Positions 8,124 to 10,457 of a stretch of DNA of 10,457 nucleotides are shown piece by piece (the stretch's first letter is position 1; each line of letters opens with the position of its first letter). The translations under genes and the position numbers were made by a program. A model generated the notes under the pieces. That model worked only from the letters and a program-made list of their open reading frames with translations, was not told the origin of the DNA and did not search any database. Source of the stretch: Planctomycetota bacterium (GTDB lineage Bacteria > Planctomycetota > UBA1135 > UBA2386); contig JAGQRA010000184.1 in the NCBI GenBank assembly GCA_020425885.1, positions 1 to 10,457 on the forward strand, written 5' to 3'.

Positions 8124-9020
8124 TCAGGTCCGCTTCGGTCGAGCGGTGCCGAGCAAGCTGATCACGATCAACGCGATACCGATGCAGCTCGGCAGGTCGG
8201 GATGTACGCCGAAGACGATCGCGCCGAGCACTGTCGCGATCGCGATCTGCAGGTAGCCCATGGTCGTAGCACGGGCCGCCGTTGCCCGCGACAGCCCGTG
8301 CGTCAGCGCCATCTGTCCGAGCTGGGTCACGGTGCCGATCGAACCGAGCAGCAGCCAGCCGATGGCGTCGGGCCAGACCCACTGCGTCACGGCGAACGGT
8401 GCCGAGATCGTGACGGTGACGACCGGAAACCAGAACACGACGACGAGCGCGTGCTCGGTGCGACCGAGGCTGCGGACGGTGACATAGGCGAAGGCCGACA
8501 GGACCGCCGCGGTCAATCCGACCGCGACGAAGCGCCAGTCGAGTTCGACGGCGCGTTCGCCGCCGAACAGCCAGACCGGCTGCGCGATCAGCAGCACGCC
8601 GACGAGGCAGGTCGCGATCGCGCCGAGCACGCGCGGCTCGAGCCGTTCGCGCAACAGCCACGCCGCCAGCAGCGCGGTGAACAGCGGCGAGGTCTGCTGG
8701 ATCACCGTGGCCTCGGCCAGGGGCAGGTGGACGATCGCGGCGTAGAAGCAGATCAACGCCGTCGAGCCGAACACCCCGCGCATCAGCAGCAACCCCGTTC
8801 GTGTGCCGAGCGGCCACAGACCCGCGCGCCACAGCAGCAGCGAACTCAACAGCAGCGTCACCAGGCCGCGACCGAAGACGACCTGCATCAACGGCATGGT
8901 CGCGCCGGCGAGCTTGACGAGCAGGCTCATCACCGCGAACCACATCGCGGATTGCGCCATCAGCAGCATGCCCCCCGCCTGGGGAAGCGCGGGTGCCTCT
9001 GCGGCCGGAGCCGGACTCAC
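8124..9020 (-). CDS. EamA/DMT-family transporter
   Basis: The product has 298 residues and about ten hydrophobic helices (near 15-36, 42-63, 74-97, 104-122, 130-150, 162-183, 190-210, 217-238, 250-271 and 276-292). They are arranged as two repeated five-helix halves, as in the drug/metabolite transporter superfamily. Typical EamA signatures are visible: the segment LAEATVIQQTSPLFTALLAAWLLRERL at about 101-127 in the first half, and RATAARATTMGYLQIAIATVLG at 245-266 in the second. Members move metabolites, often outward, across the inner membrane; the substrate cannot be told from sequence. The start is a GTG at 9020, which overlaps the TGA of the sugar-binding-protein gene by four bases (GTGA). 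This strongly suggests translational coupling and a shared operon. A later ATG (Met18) is possible, but the overlap favours the GTG. The length is normal for the family. Confidence 0.93.
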   Translation of the reverse strand: MSPAPAAEAPALPQAGGMLLMAQSAMWFAVMSLLVKLAGATMPLMQVVFGRGLVTLLLSSLLLWRAGLWPLGTRTGLLLMRGVFGSTALICFYAAIVHLPLAEATVIQQTSPLFTALLAAWLLRERLEPRVLGAIATCLVGVLLIAQPVWLFGGERAVELDWRFVAVGLTAAVLSAFAYVTVRSLGRTEHALVVVFWFPVVTVTISAPFAVTQWVWPDAIGWLLLGSIGTVTQLGQMALTHGLSRATAARATTMGYLQIAIATVLGAIVFGVHPDLPSCIGIALIVISLLGTARPKRT

Positions 9021-10036
9021 GGCCGCTTCAGACCGAGCGCTTCGGCGAAGCCGGCATGTCGGTCCTGGCCCGGACTCGAGGTCATGAGGCCCTGCAGCTC
9101 GACGATCGTGCCGCCGTCGTCGCCGAGCAGGGAGGCGATGTAGTGGCCCGCCTGCTCGCCGATGCGGCGGTTGCTGCCGCCGACGAAGCTGGTGTAGTCG
9201 TCGCTGCCCAACCGGCGGTCGATGACGATCACCTTGATGCCCGCCGCCATTGCCTCCTTGCAGGCCGCGGCCAGGGCCAGCGATTCCTTCGGCGAGATCA
9301 GGATGCAGTTGAAACCCTGGGCGATGAAATCGCGCACGATGCCGCGCTGCTTCTCGACGTCGTCATCGGCGGCGCGGTAGTCGAGCACGACCTGCGGATA
9401 ACGGTCGGCAGCCGCCTGCAGGTCGCGGCGCATCGCGACGCGCCACGGCTCGTCATCGGTGCACTGCGCCATGCCGAACCGGAACACGACGTCGTTGGCG
9501 GGCTCGGTGGTCAGGATGGCGGCGTGCTGTCGTCGCAGGCCGGCCAGCGCGAAGTCGCCGGGCGCGGCCTCGACCTCGCCGCCGGCAGCGAGGTTGGCCT
9601 TGGTGAACAGGCGGGTGCCGAGTTCGAATTCCTTCGGCACGTCGATGCCGGAGACCGCGAGCAGTCCGAGATCGATCGCCGCCGCACCGCAGGTCGGGTA
9701 CTCGAACGTCGCGTCGAGCAACCCCTGGGCAACGTACTCGAGCCCTTCGCCGGCAAGGCCATCGACGCCGATGATCCTGACCCCGGTGCGCCCCTTCTGT
9801 TTGCAGGCCTGAGCGGCGCCGTGTGCCATCGGGTCGTTGTGGGCGTAGATCACGTCGATCTGCGGAAACCGCTCGAGCACCGATTCCATCTCGGTCCGCG
9901 CGACATCACCCTTCCAGCGGGCATCGGATTGGTGGACGACGCGGTACCTGCCATCGGCGCTCTGCATGACGGCGCCGTTGCCACAGGCGGCAAGGGTCGC
10001 GAGGGCGAGGATGCAGACGACGGTGCGCTGGTTCAT
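9017..10036 (-). CDS. Lipoprotein sugar-binding protein of ABC importer, apparently circularly permuted
   Basis: The 339-residue product starts with a good lipoprotein signal (lipobox LAAC, Cys18), so it should be membrane-tethered and bind a sugar for the adjacent permease. The content is that of type I periplasmic binding proteins (Peripla_BP_4; RbsB/YtfQ-like), but in swapped order. Residues 30-150 match the usual C-terminal portion: Trp41 in the ligand loop, AHND at 65-68, GVDG at 90-93, DATFEYP at 108-114. A linker of about 30 residues (151-181) leads into residues 182-339, which match the usual N-terminal portion: first strand 183-189, Trp198, IDRR at 272-275, YTSFVGG at 281-287, and DRHAGFAEAL at 325-334, where the protein ends. 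Equivalents of RbsB Asp89, Arg90, Arg141, Phe164, Asn190 and Asp215 are therefore Asp273, Arg274, Arg326, Trp41, Asn67 and Asp92. The ATG overlaps the permease TGA (ATGA), with AGGAA 8 nt upstream. The end overlaps the EamA start. Confidence 0.93.
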   Translation of the reverse strand: MNQRTVVCILALATLAACGNGAVMQSADGRYRVVHQSDARWKGDVARTEMESVLERFPQIDVIYAHNDPMAHGAAQACKQKGRTGVRIIGVDGLAGEGLEYVAQGLLDATFEYPTCGAAAIDLGLLAVSGIDVPKEFELGTRLFTKANLAAGGEVEAAPGDFALAGLRRQHAAILTTEPANDVVFRFGMAQCTDDEPWRVAMRRDLQAAADRYPQVVLDYRAADDDVEKQRGIVRDFIAQGFNCILISPKESLALAAACKEAMAAGIKVIVIDRRLGSDDYTSFVGGSNRRIGEQAGHYIASLLGDDGGTIVELQGLMTSSPGQDRHAGFAEALGLKRP

Positions 10037-10457
10037 GGACGGCGTTCCTGCAGCAGGACGGCGATGAGGATGATGCAGCCTTGGACGCACAGCCGCCAGT
10101 GTGATGGTACGCCGTTGAGGGCCAGCACCTTCTCCAGCATGCCCAGGGTCAACACGCCGAGAACCGCGAGCCACAGGCTGCCGCGACCGCCTTGCAGGCT
10201 GACGCCGCCGACCACGACGGCGGCGATCGTCTGCAGTTCGAGCAGCTCGCCATCGCCGGGATTGCCGTGCACGTTGCGGGCCACGCTGCAGACCGCGGCC
10301 AACGCGGCGAAGGCGCCCGAGGTGACGAAGGCGGTCACGAGCACGCGCCGTGTCGGCACACCGGCCAGGCGGGCCGCTTCGGGATTGGCGCCGGCGGCGA
10401 GCAGGTGACGCCCGTACACCGTGCGCTGCAACCACACCGCGGCGAGCACCGCGAAGG
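10033..10457 (-). CDS. Sugar ABC transporter permease, C-terminal part (RbsC-like)
   Basis: The last 140 residues are visible; the 5' part lies beyond the right edge. They match the C-terminal half of BPD_transp_2 permeases such as RbsC, which form the membrane channel of ribose/simple-sugar ABC importers. Visible marks are the cytoplasmic loop GRHLLAAGANPEAARLAGV (ATPase-contacting region), the segment IAAVVVGGVSLQGGRGSLW, and two hydrophobic helices near the end. Full proteins are about 310-340 residues, so slightly more than half is missing. Its TGA overlaps the ATG of the binding-protein gene by four bases, so the binding protein is its likely partner. The ATPase subunit is not in the window and would be expected upstream, to the right. 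The sugar cannot be named. Confidence 0.93.
   Translation of the reverse strand, partial: FAVLAAVWLQRTVYGRHLLAAGANPEAARLAGVPTRRVLVTAFVTSGAFAALAAVCSVARNVHGNPGDGELLELQTIAAVVVGGVSLQGGRGSLWLAVLGVLTLGMLEKVLALNGVPSHWRLCVQGCIILIAVLLQERRP
10045..10049 (-). promoter_or_regulatory. Ribosome binding site of the sugar-binding-protein gene
   Basis: AGGAA on the minus strand lies 8 nt before the ATG at 10036, inside the permease coding sequence. It is the clearest Shine-Dalgarno-like site in the window. Together with the ATGA overlap it supports this start over the longer open frame that continues upstream to 10435 in a different frame from the permease. Confidence 0.55.

Noticed and set aside
5466..9143. 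A 1225-codon plus-strand open frame.
   Set aside because: It runs antisense across the repeat-protein gene, an intergenic gap, the EamA gene and into the binding-protein gene. Its Arg/Gln/His/Asp-rich translation shows no fold. It is a by-product of high GC at third codon positions.
9017..10036. Reading the binding protein as two fused partial binding proteins or as a frameshifted pseudogene.
   Set aside because: Each segment of the fold is present once, none is duplicated, the frame is uninterrupted, and both ends are neatly coupled to neighbouring genes. A single permuted protein explains this better.
8993..10408. A 471-codon plus-strand open frame.
   Set aside because: It is antisense to the binding-protein and permease genes, which are clearly coding on the minus strand. 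The translation is low in hydrophobic structure and unrecognisable.
10037..10435. N-terminal extension of the binding-protein frame to 10435.
   Set aside because: The extension overlaps the permease out of frame and is Arg-rich. The ATG at 10036 has a ribosome site, a signal peptide and lipobox directly after it, and the 4-bp overlap.
1..10457. Apparent abundance of CGATCG/GATC motifs.
   Set aside because: They mostly follow from favoured codons (GCG ATC, ATC GCC, GAT CGC) in GC-rich genes. I could not count them against expectation.

Overview
The window is GC-rich bacterial DNA, by eye about two thirds G+C, and almost wholly coding. Most starts lack a clear Shine-Dalgarno sequence. The gene content is a very large secreted Asp-box (BNR/VPS10-like) propeller protein, a membrane-anchored protein built of about eleven carboxypeptidase-regulatory-like repeats, and small Cys-rich lipoproteins. 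This suits Planctomycetota best, but Acidobacteriota or Myxococcota cannot be excluded. No RNA gene, insertion sequence, CRISPR array or phage gene was seen. The longest gene-free stretch is 99 bp.

Layout, left to right. Positions 1-2850 (minus strand) hold the first 950 residues of the secreted Asp-box protein, which runs off the left edge. Divergent from it, 2950-3288 (plus) encodes a 112-residue putative lipoprotein. A 37-bp convergent gap holding a perfect 8-bp inverted repeat separates it from a minus-strand block read from right to left: the carboxypeptidase-regulatory-like repeat protein (8066-4668), a membrane TerB/J-domain protein resembling DjlA (4651-3737) and an OsmC-family protein (3733-3326). 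These three are spaced 16 and 3 bp apart and are probably co-transcribed.

Upstream of that block, also on the minus strand, is a tightly coupled transport operon. It consists of the C-terminal part of an RbsC-type sugar ABC permease (off the right edge to 10033), a lipoprotein sugar-binding protein (10036-9017) and a ten-helix EamA/DMT transporter (9020-8124). The two junctions are 4-bp ATGA and GTGA overlaps, so the three proteins are probably translationally coupled.

The most striking observation is in the sugar-binding protein. Behind a good lipoprotein signal peptide its sequence begins with the part that is normally C-terminal in RbsB/YtfQ-type proteins (aromatic ligand residue, HND motif, GVDG motif). 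It continues, after a linker of about 30 residues, into the part that is normally N-terminal (first strand, IDRR motif, DR..GF..AL motif), and then stops. It therefore looks like a natural circular permutation of a type I periplasmic binding protein, with nearly all recognisable ligand-binding positions kept. I know of no described natural family of this kind, but I could not search.
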